A DNA stretch of 64,000 bases from Mayamaea pseudoterrestris (Eukaryota > Bacillariophyta > Bacillariophyceae > Sellaphorales > Sellaphoraceae), in NCBI GenBank assembly GCA_027923505.1, contig BROI01000001.1, positions 1,854,001 through 1,918,000 on the forward strand, read 5' to 3'. The notes under the pieces were generated by a model. The model saw only the letters and a program-made list of their open reading frames with translations. It did no database searches and had not been told where the DNA came from. The position numbers and the translations under genes are program-made. Positions 19,440 to 30,903 of this stretch are shown piece after piece. Position 1 is the stretch's first letter; each line of letters opens with the position of its first letter.

Positions 19440-21905
19440 ATGATTCGAGCCAGTTCATTCTGTCGAAGAAGGGTCGAGAAGTCGCATCAAGTTCGTCTCG
19501 TCATTGACGGTTTTGATAGCGACGACGACGATTCGACCGATGCATCATGCTGCTGCTGGGTCGACCATGCGTTTCTGAAACAAACAAATCTTCTTCAAGG
19601 TAGCTTGGTATGGATCAAGTACAAGCAAAGCAAATTTATGGTCAAACTCTTGGTTCGAAAATGCAGCGAGAATAATAGCGCCATGGAGCAAGACGACGAA
19701 ACATCAATTTCACTTGTCAAGCTTTCACCTTTAGCGGCTGCCAATCTTGGCATATATTTGAACGATGCAAGCACTACAAAGCAACTTGCTAGTTTGTCGC
19801 CGTGCCGAGAGAGTCCCGTGGCTGCCGACAATGTGTTTCTACGGCTATACGCACGACCAAACGAGTCGTTGCGGCGGCGGCGGCAAGGCCCCCATGCTCG
19901 CGATGCGACGGCGCCGGTCGGAGACGACGCTAATAATGACGACGACGCTGACAACCCTTGGCCCTTGCCGCTAGCGAATACACTACTGCAGCCAAATGTG
20001 ATCATACGAGTCAAGCGAGAAACGGATGGCGAATCATTTTGGTACCAAGTCTTGAAAATCAACCATGCAGCGAGCAGCAGCAGCTTTAACAACCATTCAT
20101 TGTTTCAATCGAAAGCATCCACAACCTACTCGCTCGAGGCACCGCCCTTTGCGCCGTGCCCACGACTGCCTCCACTGACAAGTCACGCTGCGCCACATCC
20201 AAATTTGAACGAATTGACGAAACGTTTGCAATGCACCCGCGTGTCGCGGCCGGCCGAGTGTTTGCTGCATTTAATGGGAACCAACGACAATCATCACCTC
20301 GACGCACTCGTCGCAGCGGCGGCAACGCAAAGTGGTCGTCGACTCGTCACGCTGCCGCGCGGATGGGCCGCGTACTCGTTTCGTGCGAGTGGCAACTTGG
20401 TGGCAAATGGCGGTTTAATGGACAAGTTGAACGGGCTGCAAGAGGCCTTGGTGCACGCCAAGCGATGCGTTCCGGCATTGTTGCACGTTTGTTTCGACGC
20501 CGTGGAGTTTTCCTCGCACGACGACGAACAGTATTTTGACGAGCAGAGTCGAGTATGGAGCATGCTCATGGAGCAACTGAGTGCTTGCGACTATAGTCAG
20601 TGCAGCAATCACAATGACTACGAGGCATTAGTACCTCCGCTTTTGGTCGTCCTTTCGACTGCGAATCCGCTCAAGCGAGGTCCACTGACGGAGAATTTAG
20701 TGTTTGAGCCAATCCAAGCATCTACGCCGGATAGTGACTACATCAAATATCTGTGGAAGAATGTGCCGAATGTTGAGATGGAACAACTCATGAGCATTTT
20801 GACTGGGCGTCCAGCCTGTGAAATCGAGACGCTACGAGATCAGTTTCTTCAAATAGCTCATACCACCGCTGCCTCAAATTTTCTTAGCGTAATTCAGGAG
20901 CTTGCCAAGGAACTCGACAAGAAGCGTCGCTCTGGTTTGGCACGCATCCCGCAGGTGCAGTGGAGCGACGTGGGAGGACTACAGTCAGTGCGCCGCGAAA
21001 TACTCGACACGATTGAGCTGCCCTTGCAGCATCCTCATTTGTTTTCTGGTCGTCGAAGTGGTATATTACTCTATGGACCACCTGGAAGTGGAAAGACACT
21101 TGTCGCCAAGGCTGTGGCCACCGAATGTAATTTTCCGTTCCTGTCCGTCAAGGGACCAGAGTTGCTGGGCTCTTACGTTGGCGAAAGTGAAGAAAATGTC
21201 CGCACCATTTTCTCTCAAGCCCGGCAGCTGGCCAAAGCAAATCAGATACCGGGATGCGTCTTGTTTTTCGATGAACTGGATAGCTTGGCGCCTCGTCGTG
21301 GTGACCAAGCCAGCGGTGGCGGAAGTGTCATGGATCGAGTCGTGGCGACGCTGTTTGCTGAGCTAGACAGGAATCAAAATGAGGCCGCTGTATACTGTTT
21401 GGGAGCAACGAATCGGCCTGACCTTCTGGATCCTGCTCTGTTACGTCCTGGAAGATTGGATCGATTGGTCTACCTTGGCATGTCGTCGCGTGATGACCAA
21501 ACTAAGATTCTGGCAGCGCAAATGCGAAAGTTAACGCTCGAACGAGATGTTACAGAAATGGCCCAATTAATCACAGATCGCTTACCCGCCAATCTCAGTG
21601 GGGCAGACTTGTCGATGGTTGTCAGCAAAGCGCTCATGCGGGCGACCGAAAGGCTCTGCGACGAAGCTGATCGAGAGGCCGCTCTCGAGCGAAACAAGGG
21701 CGACGAAACCATTTCCGTCGACCAGGTGTTGGCCTCCTGGGATGATGAGCGCTTGACACCTATCGTGACGCTTGATGACCTTCAATGGGCATCGCAGCAC
21801 GTTGTCCCTAGCGTCAGCGAGGTAGAGCTCAAGGGCTACGAGCGATTGCGCGACCAGTTCCAGGTCGAATTATCAGGTTCCACAACTTGTTACGGAAAAT
21901 GCTAA
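19440..21905 (+). CDS. PEX6: peroxisomal biogenesis AAA ATPase PEX6
   Basis: 821 residues. PEX6 forms a hexamer with PEX1 that pulls ubiquitinated PEX5 out of the peroxisome membrane for another round of PTS1 import. The N-terminal half carries the degenerate D1 region; the C-terminal D2 domain starts near residue 500 (VQWSDVGGLQSVRREILDTIELPL) with Walker A GPPGSGKT at about 546-553, Walker B VLFFDELDS at about 607-615, the second region of homology GATNRPDLLDPALLRPGRLD, and the PEX6-type ending VPSVSEVELKGYERL. Compared with animal PEX6 (about 980) it is somewhat short at the N-terminus. A 5'-truncated second copy lies at 37430..38953. Confidence 0.9.
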   Translation: MIRASSFCRRRVEKSHQVRLVIDGFDSDDDDSTDASCCCWVDHAFLKQTNLLQGSLVWIKYKQSKFMVKLLVRKCSENNSAMEQDDETSISLVKLSPLAAANLGIYLNDASTTKQLASLSPCRESPVAADNVFLRLYARPNESLRRRRQGPHARDATAPVGDDANNDDDADNPWPLPLANTLLQPNVIIRVKRETDGESFWYQVLKINHAASSSSFNNHSLFQSKASTTYSLEAPPFAPCPRLPPLTSHAAPHPNLNELTKRLQCTRVSRPAECLLHLMGTNDNHHLDALVAAAATQSGRRLVTLPRGWAAYSFRASGNLVANGGLMDKLNGLQEALVHAKRCVPALLHVCFDAVEFSSHDDEQYFDEQSRVWSMLMEQLSACDYSQCSNHNDYEALVPPLLVVLSTANPLKRGPLTENLVFEPIQASTPDSDYIKYLWKNVPNVEMEQLMSILTGRPACEIETLRDQFLQIAHTTAASNFLSVIQELAKELDKKRRSGLARIPQVQWSDVGGLQSVRREILDTIELPLQHPHLFSGRRSGILLYGPPGSGKTLVAKAVATECNFPFLSVKGPELLGSYVGESEENVRTIFSQARQLAKANQIPGCVLFFDELDSLAPRRGDQASGGGSVMDRVVATLFAELDRNQNEAAVYCLGATNRPDLLDPALLRPGRLDRLVYLGMSSRDDQTKILAAQMRKLTLERDVTEMAQLITDRLPANLSGADLSMVVSKALMRATERLCDEADREAALERNKGDETISVDQVLASWDDERLTPIVTLDDLQWASQHVVPSVSEVELKGYERLRDQFQVELSGSTTCYGKC

Positions 21906-22038
21906 TGGTTCTATTACACCAACGCCCGAATGTTCTACCGCAACAATCACAGCAATGAGATATTTGTTTTCGCAGCAATGCTGTTACAATTACAGTGAGT
22001 AAATACATGTTGTGCACGAGATGCTGGTATGATACATA

Positions 22039-22281
22039 TTGGCGTTTCGCTGCAACATGACATTTCGATCGCTCGGGCAAAATCGAGTGTGACCGCCCAT
22101 CGCCCATCGCCCATCGCCCAAGTCTCCACTTTCGCCTTTTAAAGCTTATAATAGTCCGTTTTTGTTGATTTAAAGCAGTAGATCTATCAAGTAAGTCAAG
22201 CGGGTTCGAATGGTGTGATTAGTTTTGCTCGTCATTGAGTATTGGTCCCGCCGCGGCACGATTTGTGTTTTTGTTGCGTCC
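22039..22281 (+). repeat. left terminal inverted repeat
   Basis: About 243 bp, inverted match to 23799..24034. The inner part from about 22186 is identical to the other arm; the outer part is diverged and has three CCCATCG units in tandem. Confidence 0.9.
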
Positions 22282-23798
22282 TTTTTTCGTCGGCCCCCTC
22301 CAATCCATTCTTGCTATTGCGCCACAAGTCCTTTTTGACGCTGATACCGTGCATACACTTGCTCTATAGTGTAATGGATCGATATGCGAAGTTGGGCCGA
22401 GTTATGATGCGTATTTAAAGTAAAGTAGCCCTTGAACGGCGACCTCACATTTTGTGCAAAACGTTGAGACGACTCACTCGTTTCGTTTGATGGCAATAAG
22501 CACCTTCTCATTCCATTCTCCGCTCTATATTCTTTATACAGACGCAAACGATCTAATTGCCAAAGAGAGCGGAGTTTAAGCAACATTTAAATGACTTCGT
22601 ACCGAATCACCTGCACCAGCAACAAAACGCTGGCCCTTTCAAGATGCCGACACTGTCAACAATCATTTGAATGCTTTGCGCATGACACCATCACTTGGAT
22701 TCCATTCCTTGGTATCCTGGTTGGTTGAGCATGCCATGGAGATGCCCATTTCATCAATTGTGGGCAGGTTTTAGCCATGGCAAGTTGGTGCCTTGCGCCT
22801 TGCGCCATCCTGTCGCTGCAGTTGTACTAGCCGCAAACGTCAGCTACACGCTGCAAGACTGTTTTGACGCTTGTCTTTCACGCTGTATGATGGACTCTAT
22901 GGTGCAGGAAGGACGTCTGCATGCAGTGGTCTACTTGTCACATTGCCACGCTTGCTAAAGCGGCAAATGGCCTGCTGCACTCCTGCTTTCCTTTTAAAGG
23001 AAGCAGGCAAGACAAGAAGACAGCCTGGGATGTATAATTACCTCTTCTTTAATTTGGAAGAGCTTGATTGCTTGCCGGATAGCCCTTCTAGTGCTAGGGT
23101 GAGGCCACATTTAGCCGCAACACCGCAACGGGCATGTCCGTACTAATACACTAACTCAAACTGATACTGCAATCTCTTTTTTACACTTTAATAATGTTGT
23201 TTGTGTTGGCAAATGTACTTCAAGTTGTATTGTTACTCAATGGCGGTTCCCGCGGCGGATTGGTAATGCTCCTGCCATTGCCCAATGGCGGCCTTGATGT
23301 TTTTAGCGTAGAAATGCTCAATAAACACAAACAGCTGTTGCACAGCTGCATCTTCTAATATATTCAACTTGTCCAAGCGGGTGGGCGTGGCATTACTATT
23401 CCTGGCGAGTATCCTCCATCCTCCATTGTAGGGCAGCAGGAGAGAAGCCTGATGGACGCGCAAAAATGGAACGTTTCAGCCTTCAAAAACCATCAATCTT
23501 GCTCAATTGTATGCTTACACATGCCATTTACAAGATTGGTCAAGAATATGACGTGCTCAATAGCTTTGGGAGCGCCAGCTATAGAGCCTTTGTGGAGGTT
23601 CATTCCGTCAGCGTTTTCTGACTTGCATCGGCAACCTTCTTCTGTGACATGCTAACGCGCCATTTAATGGATTCAAGTAAATCTTTTACGCAAAATCGAT
23701 CCTGTATAAAGTGTAGAAGCGATGTGTAAGTGTATACTATAGGAGGAAATAGAATAGCGCTGTAAATTTGAGGCTGTGACTGACGACGAGGAGGAAAC

Positions 23799-24034
23799 GG
23801 ACGCAACAAAAACACAAATCGTGCCGCGGCGGGACCAATACTCAATGACGAGCAAAACTAATCACACCATTCGAACCCGCTTGACTTACTTGATAGAACT
23901 AGTGTTTTAATCAATGAAAAAGACTAAGTATAGGCTTTTAAAGACGAAAGTGAATGCTTGGGCGATGGGTGATGGGCGGTCACATTCGTGAATTTTTCAA
24001 AACGTCGAAATGTCATTTTCTATCGAAACGCCAA
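23799..24034 (-). repeat. right terminal inverted repeat
   Basis: About 236 bp, the inverted partner of 22039..22281. Its CCCATCACCCATCGCCCAAG segment (read on the minus strand) shares 18 bp with the tandem repeat near 17.2 kb. Confidence 0.9.
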
Positions 24035-24333
24035 TAGCAAAATTCAGAAAGGCAGAAGGCGAATCTTGAACGCATGTGTGTCATTGCCCGAATTGTTGCT
24101 CAGGCCGGATTCTGATCGTATTGCCCTTATATACGCATCCTCATTGTTTGTGTCATCAAGCGCAAAGGAGTGGCCCAAGTACAATCCAGTACTATCTAGC
24201 CTGTTGAAAGTGCCGCACGGCGTTAGTTTTGGCCCATAACAAGCGAATGCTCCGTCAGAGTTACCCCGCGGATCTTCTTGCCGCATTCTCACCTCACAAT
24301 TTCTCAGATTCATCTTCGTCGGGTAGCTCCTAC

Positions 24334-27300
24334 AAAGAAATATACCAAGGAGCTGCTGCGGGCTGCGCACGTGGAATTTTTTGCTGTCCTCGCACGAGCC
24401 TGCGCATCCAACAAGGATGCCGACACGACGGGACTCGGACTGGTCCTGTCTCGAGGAATACAAGGCCGCAAAAGAAAGAAAGCATGTCGAGCGCGTGCGT
24501 GTATACTCCGACTTCCCTCTTCTCACCCGTGTTGTATGGGCAATGCACGGAGCGTATGAAGGATCGTGTCAAGTCGCACGCCAAGTTCGAGACGACCTTG
24601 AGGAGGACATGGACGGAATTGTTGCTGGCGATTATCAAGGAGATCTTGCACACGTATGAGGCCGCTGCAAACTTAAGGATCAGTGTGACATTCAAGCTGC
24701 AGTTGTCGGACGTACTTGGAGCGCGAAAGCCTGCAGAAATATACGCAAGCACGGTCACGCTTGGCAGCGTGAAGGCGGTTGGCGTCACGATGCTTAACGA
24801 GATTGTGGCGCTGAACATCGCCAAGGATGAACTAACAAGGCAAAAGATACTCAAGGCCGGCCCGAGTTCCCTCGAGCTTGCGATGCTTCGCGTCAGGCGT
24901 GGCGCAACGGCCATGAATCACGCTGGGTATTGCAAGCACTTGCGCAACTTCGCTACCTCGACGGGCCACGACAAACTTCCCTTGACGATCCCACTTGATG
25001 CATACAACATCATGCAGCGTCGTGAGCATGCGGATGGAGAATATACGTTGCCAACGAACGAGGGCGTGGCGTTTCACACGACTAGTATGCAGCGTGGGCG
25101 TCCAATGTTTGGCCGGGCGGTAAGCAGCGAGTTTGTCGAAGACTGGCTCTGGAGCTGCTATGTTTGCAAGAGCTTTTTTCGAAGGGAGCAAGCGCGGTGA
25201 TGTCAGGATGGAGTGGCGTGCGACTCGGTGAGGCGATAACCGACACTAACTACACCAATGATGACCCTGACTGCTGTTAGGCTAGGGAACTGCAAATCAA
25301 AATTAGACTGACCAAGCCTCCAAGGACTCCACCTGCGCCGTTACTAGCAATCAGTGCCGAACTGTCCCTGTGTATCGAGACGTTACTCTTTGTGCTGACA
25401 TCATGCCTATATCGAACAAGGTCCCCATGTTGGTGACGTTCTTCCCCCAGCATTCGTTTGCTCACGATCGAGGTGATTCAAAACCGTACGCTTCCGGTTA
25501 TGTTGAAGGCAATTGAGTCTGTGTTGAAGATTTACGCGACGCGGTGGGTTACTCGTCTCGTCGCGGCTCTGATGGATGGGGAGTTCGGCTCCAATGCTTG
25601 CGCGTTGGCTGATCTCGGAGTGGCGCTCAATGCGACGTCTGAGGATGAAGCACGTTGGCGAAATGCGAACGTTTTATCCGAATGCGTGAAGGCACGGGTG
25701 CTTGCCGGCTACAACACGCTGCCCCTTACACGTGCCGGCACGATTGGTTGCTCGAAATGACGAAGTCTGCCGTGTTTTTGGTTGAAGCGTTTCGAACGAG
25801 CGTGGCATTTCGAAGGATCTCAGTCCACGCACCATTGTGACTGGTCAGACAGTTGACTTTAATCGGCATTGCAAGTATGAATTTGGTCAGTATGTGCAAA
25901 CGCATGAGTCGCACAGTAATGACATGCAGGCGCGCACGATTGGTGCGCTGGCTCTGCGCCCGACTGGTAATGTGCAGGGTGGGTTTTATTTCCTCAGTTT
26001 GTCTTGGGCAAAGTCCTGAATCGTAAGCACGCTACGCCTTTGCCCATGCCTGATGATGTCATTGAGCGCGTGCATCGTCTCGCTCGTCAACAGAAGGCCA
26101 ATCCGGGTATCGTGTTCATGGACCGCCACCGTGTTGCGGAGGCTGCTGAGCCAGTCATGTGGCACGAAGATGACGCCGAGGATGATGATGACTCTGATTA
26201 GGATGACGACGCTTCTCGCGGTGACGACGACTCTGCCGGCGGAAGCGAAGGAGTGAATGCGACCGATGACGACGACGACGACGACGATGGTGCTGACGGC
26301 GCACCGAAGGAGTGCCGAACGACGAGGATGGTGAGGCCATGACGGCGAACTTGACGACGCGCCAGCCGTGGATGATGGCGAAATTGAAGGAGTGCCCGAT
26401 GAAGGCGAAATTGAAGGAGTGCCAGCTGCTGCAGACGAAGAGGATTTCGATGCGCGCTATGGCCCACGCACTGGTCGGTATGGCCTGCGTGCGCGCAAAC
26501 CTCGCTCGTTCGCTCATTTGTTCACGCTCGACGCTGCAGAGGAAGTGTCGGAGCCACTCGTCACGGCACAGATGAATATGCGACAAGGTTTAAAGGCTTT
26601 TGGCGATGCTGGAGTGGAGGCAGTGCGCAAGGAAATGCAGCAGCTACACGACAGGCACGTCATGAAGGCAGTCCCCCCAATGCACTCTGACTCCGCAGCA
26701 GCGCAAGGACGCTCTGGCGTATTTGATGTTTCTCAAGCGCAAGAGATGCGGGACTGTGAAGGGACGCGGATGCGCGGATGGACGCAAGCAACGAGCATAC
26801 ACTGCAAAGGAAGACGCAGCATCTCCAACGATAGCGACAGAGGCCATCTTTCTGACAGCTATCATTGACGCTATGGAAGGGCGCGAGGTTGCTGTGGTTG
26901 ATGTACCGGGTGCTTTCATGCAAGCGGAAATGGACAAGTAGGTGCACGTTCGTTTCACTGGGAAGATGGTGGAGCTACTGTTGGAAATTGATCGCGAGAT
27001 GTACGAGCCTTGCGTCACAATGGAGAATGGCGAGAAAGTCATGTATGTTGAATTACTCATGGCGCTTTATGGTACGCTTCGAGCAGCGCGACTATTCTGG
27101 GAGAAGTTGTCTGCAAAATTGCTTGAGTGGGGGCTTCGAGAAGAACCCGTACGATCCGTGTGTGTGTAACAAGATTGTCAATGGGAAGCAAATCACCGTG
27201 GGATGGCACGTGGACGATTTGAAGATTTCGCACGTCGACGTGAGCGTAGTGGATGCGTTCATCGAGCAGATGGATGAGGAGTTCGGCAAGGAGACTCCAA

Positions 27301-28290
27301 TGAACAAGTCACGCGGAAAAGTGCACGACTACCTCGGCATGGTATTGGACTATACTAAGCCTGGAGAAGTAGCAATCAACATGGTTGATTATGTGAAGAA
27401 CATCCTTCATCATGCGCCAGACGACATGGATGGAACGGCAGCTACTCCGGCAGCCAGTCACTTGTTTCAGATCTCGGAAAATCCTGTCATGCTGAGCGAA
27501 GCGAAGAAGCAGATTTTTGTGACGATTGTGATGCAGTGTCTGTATCTGAGTCAGCGAGCGCGACCGGATATTCGCACAGCGATTTCTTTCTTGAGCACGA
27601 GGCTGCAGCAGCCCGACGAAGACGACTATAAGAAGGCTGCAAGAGTGATTAAATATTTACCGCGGAAGCGTGGACATGGTGTTGACGCTGAAGGCGGACC
27701 AGTCGGGATAGTCCAGTGGTGGGTGGATGCGTCGTACGCGGTGCACCCAGACATGAAGGGTCACACTGGTGGAACAATGACACTTGGTCAAGGATCAGTG
27801 TACAGTACGTCGGCTAAACAGAAGTTGGTAACAAGAAGCTCGACGGAGAGTGAAGTCGTGGGAGTTCATGATGTGCTACCGCAGTTGCTGTGGACAGGAT
27901 ATTTTCTGAAGGCACAAGGTTTCGGGGGTCAAGGACACGAAATTGTACCAAGACAATATGAGTTCAATGTTGTTGGAAAAGAATGGCAGAAGCTCAAGTA
28001 CAAAGCGCACGCGACACATGAATGTTCGGTACTTCTTTGTGAAGGATCGCGTGGCAGCTGGTGAGGTCAACATCGAGCATTGTCCGACCGGAGACATGGT
28101 CGCGGATTTCTTTACGAAACCATTGCAGGGAGCCCAGTTTGGCAAGCTCCGCAACCTGGTTATGAATCTGGCCTCAAGCAGTAAGTACTACTTGGACCAA
28201 AGGAGTGTGTTGAGCATGGATGAGAACCCAAACCGAAGAGACAGCGGTGACGTCACGAAGACGGTCACGTTTAAGTAAGCGCGGTAAGCG
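24334..28290 (+). mobile_element. Ty1/Copia retrotransposon remnant (CoDi-like), broken
   Basis: Roughly 4 kb on the plus strand, absent from copy B of the duplication. Recognisable parts: an upstream region of uncertain nature (about 24330-25200), integrase core and C-terminal region (about 25460-26200), reverse transcriptase (about 26590-27500) and RNase H (about 27640-28160). The integrase-before-RT order and the sequence character match Copia elements of the diatom CoDi type. It is heavily broken (at least half a dozen breaks) and I find no LTR at either side, so it is an older, incomplete copy. The edges are taken from where similarity to copy B stops. Confidence 0.82.
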
Positions 28291-28838
28291 GCAACCGAAG
28301 GAGTGGATCGAGGACGATCACTTCTTGGAGAAAATAAGTAAAGTGGTTTTATTGACTCTGTTCTGCTTAATCATTAGTGTCGCTTCAAGGGCGCGCAAGA
28401 TATATTCTAGATCCAACAAGCTGATCGATTGAGCCAGATGGCGAATCTGCCGGGTGGTTTGCCGGGTCCACGTATTCCGGGCCAGCTGTGGGTAGTGAAA
28501 AGGTTTTTGTTACTTCGGCTCGTTCTTCTTCGTCGTAAAAAACGCCTGTCCTCATACACCACCCAACTCGCTGCCAAGCTCGTTTGTCTCGGTCACGCTG
28601 GCTGCTTGCTTGCTTCGCCCGCCGCCGTCACCAGCCGATACCCCCTTCCGCAATCGTTATCCCTTGCTCGTACACCCGTACCTTCTTACCCTTTAATTCA
28701 GAAAACGCTTATTGCGGTTGAATTAATATGCTCAACAAAACGATGATGATACTACAGTGGTATTCGTGTATTTATTACCAAGTCAAAACGAACAAAACTA
28801 AAAGTTTTTAAAACCAAAATCGTACTGAGTAACTATTT
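28291..28838. other. spacer between Copia remnant and Rdx gene
   Basis: 548 bp. From about 28421 it aligns, with clear divergence, to 39834 onward in copy B (shared start GATCGATTGAGCC). No gene recognised; the right end is the 3' UTR of the Rdx gene. Confidence 0.5.
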
Positions 28839-29756
28839 TCACAGCACTCCAAACATGCGCCGAGCTTCCTCCGCATCTTCGTCATCCATGGTGTCAAAGG
28901 ACTGCTTGCCGTTATTGTCCAAATGCCCCAAATCTTTGGTCGGATTCAACTGATCGCGGAGCATTTGCTTGATGGTTTTAATGTCTGGAAACTCGCCTCG
29001 TTCGGCACGATCCCATACGAGCACGTCATTCACATAGATTTGAAAGGTACCTCCTTGCGTAGGAGGGCGCGTTGGAAGGAGCGAGACGGAATGCAAATCG
29101 TCCGAAAAGGTTTGCAGAAACTCTTGGGCAAACCAAGCGGCCCGAAAGAGCCACTTGCAACCAGTGCAGTAGGCGATGGATATGCTTGGGATAGGTGCGT
29201 TTTGCAGCGATGGAAGAAGAAACGGAACTGAAGACGATTCTTTTGCCGAGTCAGTTAATGAATTTGTTGTTGCGTCCGTCACCGTCGTTCCTGCTTCCTG
29301 CATTACTTTTCGAACATTTGTATCGCTATGACCCAAATAGCGAGACGGCTCGACTTGATCGCGAAGCAGCTGCTTGAGCTCCTTCATTTCCGGAAACGAG
29401 CCCTTTTCTTTGCGATCCCAAAGAACATGATTCTCATTGCTGCCAGCATGACATGTGACAGTAAACTGTCCGGCGTTGGAGCTTGGTAGAAGCGAAACGG
29501 CTTGTAGATTCGCATCGTCTTCAAAGGTTGTCAGCAGCTCCTGCGCCATCCAAAAGCTTCTCAAGCCCCAGCGACAGCCAGTGCAGTAGGCAATGGAGAC
29601 TTGGTAGGGTGATGGTAGTGGCATGGGTGATGTCACATCATTTTCCGACGAAGCTGACTCGCGCAGTAGTGAAGGAGTAATTTTGCTGTTAAGAATAGCT
29701 GATCGGTGAGTGGAAGAAAACGAGTCCGCCTGCACCAAGCATAGTATACATATCAC
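28839..29756 (-). CDS. double Rdx (SelW-like) domain protein, 5'-truncated copy
   Basis: About 305 codons. Two tandem Rdx/SelW-type thioredoxin-like domains, each with a redox CxxC at its start: SIAYCTGCRWG and SIAYCTGCKW. Each then has QELL/QEFLQTF, a strand with FTV/FQI, VLWDRKEKG/VLVWDRAERG and FP-(E/D)-(M/I)-K. In the family the CxxC acts with thiols or glutathione. Compared with copy B (40253..41197) the upstream part with the start codon and most of the signal peptide is missing: homology stops at 29760 and the frame opens here only with GTG. The next in-frame ATG is at 29624, which would give a shorter protein without a presequence. It may be a dying copy. Confidence 0.75.
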   Translation of the reverse strand: MICILCLVQADSFSSTHRSAILNSKITPSLLRESASSENDVTSPMPLPSPYQVSIAYCTGCRWGLRSFWMAQELLTTFEDDANLQAVSLLPSSNAGQFTVTCHAGSNENHVLWDRKEKGSFPEMKELKQLLRDQVEPSRYLGHSDTNVRKVMQEAGTTVTDATTNSLTDSAKESSSVPFLLPSLQNAPIPSISIAYCTGCKWLFRAAWFAQEFLQTFSDDLHSVSLLPTRPPTQGGTFQIYVNDVLVWDRAERGEFPDIKTIKQMLRDQLNPTKDLGHLDNNGKQSFDTMDDEDAEEARRMFGVL

Positions 29757-29760
29757 AAGC

Positions 29761-30462
29761 TAACCCTTGACGGCGTCTGTTTCCGAACTACTGGAGGATC
29801 GAGCGTGGTTGGCACTGGCGGGGCCGAAGCAGAAGCAGTTGCTGGCGTCGGCGACCAATTCGTCGGCGGTGGATATCAGAACTGGTAATAACAGTAGTAC
29901 CAGCGATGTGGAGAAGTATAACGATGCGGATGACTACAATGGTGACAATGACAATACCGATACTGCCTTGCAACCATCTCCACCGTCAACACTCTTTGTG
30001 TTGCCCGGCATGCCTGCTCGCGCGTTACCCATCTTTCAGCGCAAACCGCTCGGCTGGTTCGCCGTTCCCATTGTCAATGGCATGAACCGCAAGAAGCAAA
30101 AATTGGCGCAAGCGGACGAAAATGACGAGACACTCTTGTTTGTGAGTGATCCACAATTATACGATTTGGTGGACTATGAGCAGCGTCGGGGCGTTGTTTG
30201 GGAGAGTGGCACACACGAAAAAGTCGTATTGTCGCTGCGAGCCGTATCCAAGCACGAGTGCGACCAAGTCACGTTTGGTATGGCGGAGCATTACGGCAAA
30301 CATGATGTTGCGGCGAGTGACTCGAAACAGCGTGGTATCAGCTTGTTTTCACCCGATCGCATACACCCCAACGAGCAAGGCTACGAGTTTTGGGGACGAA
30401 GCATTGGCATGGAGATTGCGGCCAGTTACAAGGTGGCGGCTGGAAAGAAGGACGAAACATGA
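29761..30462 (+). pseudogene. SGNH/GDSL hydrolase, 5'-truncated fragment
   Basis: About 231 codons, opening immediately after a TAA at the duplication breakpoint and with no nearby ATG. The C-terminal part shows the SGNH block V: SPDRIHPNEQGYEFWG with the catalytic Asp and His. The N-terminal GDSL block with the nucleophilic Ser should lie upstream, but that sequence is the Rdx copy on the other strand. The enzyme is therefore likely inactive. The family hydrolyses esters of lipids or sugars. Confidence 0.65.
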
Positions 30463-30707
30463 TGCATGATGCATGATTGCCGCATCGACGATCAGCTCCG
30501 AGCCGCGATTACGTGTACATATATCGGGCCGCTGTCAAAGCTACTATGGCGGTCTTGTCAGAGTAAAAGAATTTGACGACTAGTTCTATTTCGCAACTAT
30601 CAGACTTACAGTTAGCCTATAGCACGCGATGCTTGAAATACCGGAACGTCATCACGTCGCATCATGATCCAAAATGCTTCATCCGTGTTCGATCGTCACA
30701 AACCACC

Positions 30708-30903
30708 ATGGCAATCCTCTCCAAGTCGACGAAGGCAATGTTTCAACGGCTCATTCTACTGCTACTATGCCATTCTGTCAATGGGTTTGCTTCATATCGA
30801 CTCGGTAGAACGAAAGGCTTACAGCAACGAAAATCAGCAGCAATACGGAATCATCCACTCGTTCCATTAGCATTACGAAACATTCGTCATGGTTCACTCC
30901 TAC

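Larger units (their letters stand above)
22039..24034. mobile_element. non-autonomous inverted-repeat element with TA target duplication
   Basis: 1,996 bp with ends TTGGCGTTTCG..CGAAACGCCAA. Terminal inverted repeats are about 240 bp (22039..22281 and 23799..24034). It is flanked by TA (22037..22038 and 24035..24036), and the matching position in copy B (39085..39086) is an intact single TA, so the boundaries are exact. The inner 100 bp of the repeats are identical between arms, while the outer parts differ and carry a variable number of CCCATCG units. No transposase is recognisable inside; the open frames are short. A TA target fits Tc1/mariner-type mobilisation, but long arms and unknown ends prevent a family call. 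Confidence 0.9.
20519..29760 (+). repeat. segmental duplication, copy A (PEX6-Rdx block)
   Basis: Sequence from the middle of PEX6 to the 5' part of the Rdx gene is repeated at 37569..41170. Aligned parts are 20519..22038, 24035..24333 and about 28421..29760. The parts between them are insertions absent from copy B: an inverted-repeat element (22039..24034) and a broken Copia element (about 24334..28290). In copy A PEX6 is complete and Rdx is cut; in copy B the reverse. Divergence is uneven: about 10% in 20519..21437, about one mismatch in 21438..22038 plus 24035..24320. Confidence 0.92.

Noticed and set aside
22695-23146. transposase inside the inverted-repeat element
   Set aside because: The open frames are short, overlap each other and show no catalytic motif; the element is treated as non-autonomous.
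23233-23463. NTF2-like domain fragment captured by the inverted-repeat element
   Set aside because: A short stretch (LLLPYNGGWRILAR) is reminiscent of NTF2-like proteins, but the rest does not fit and it may be chance.
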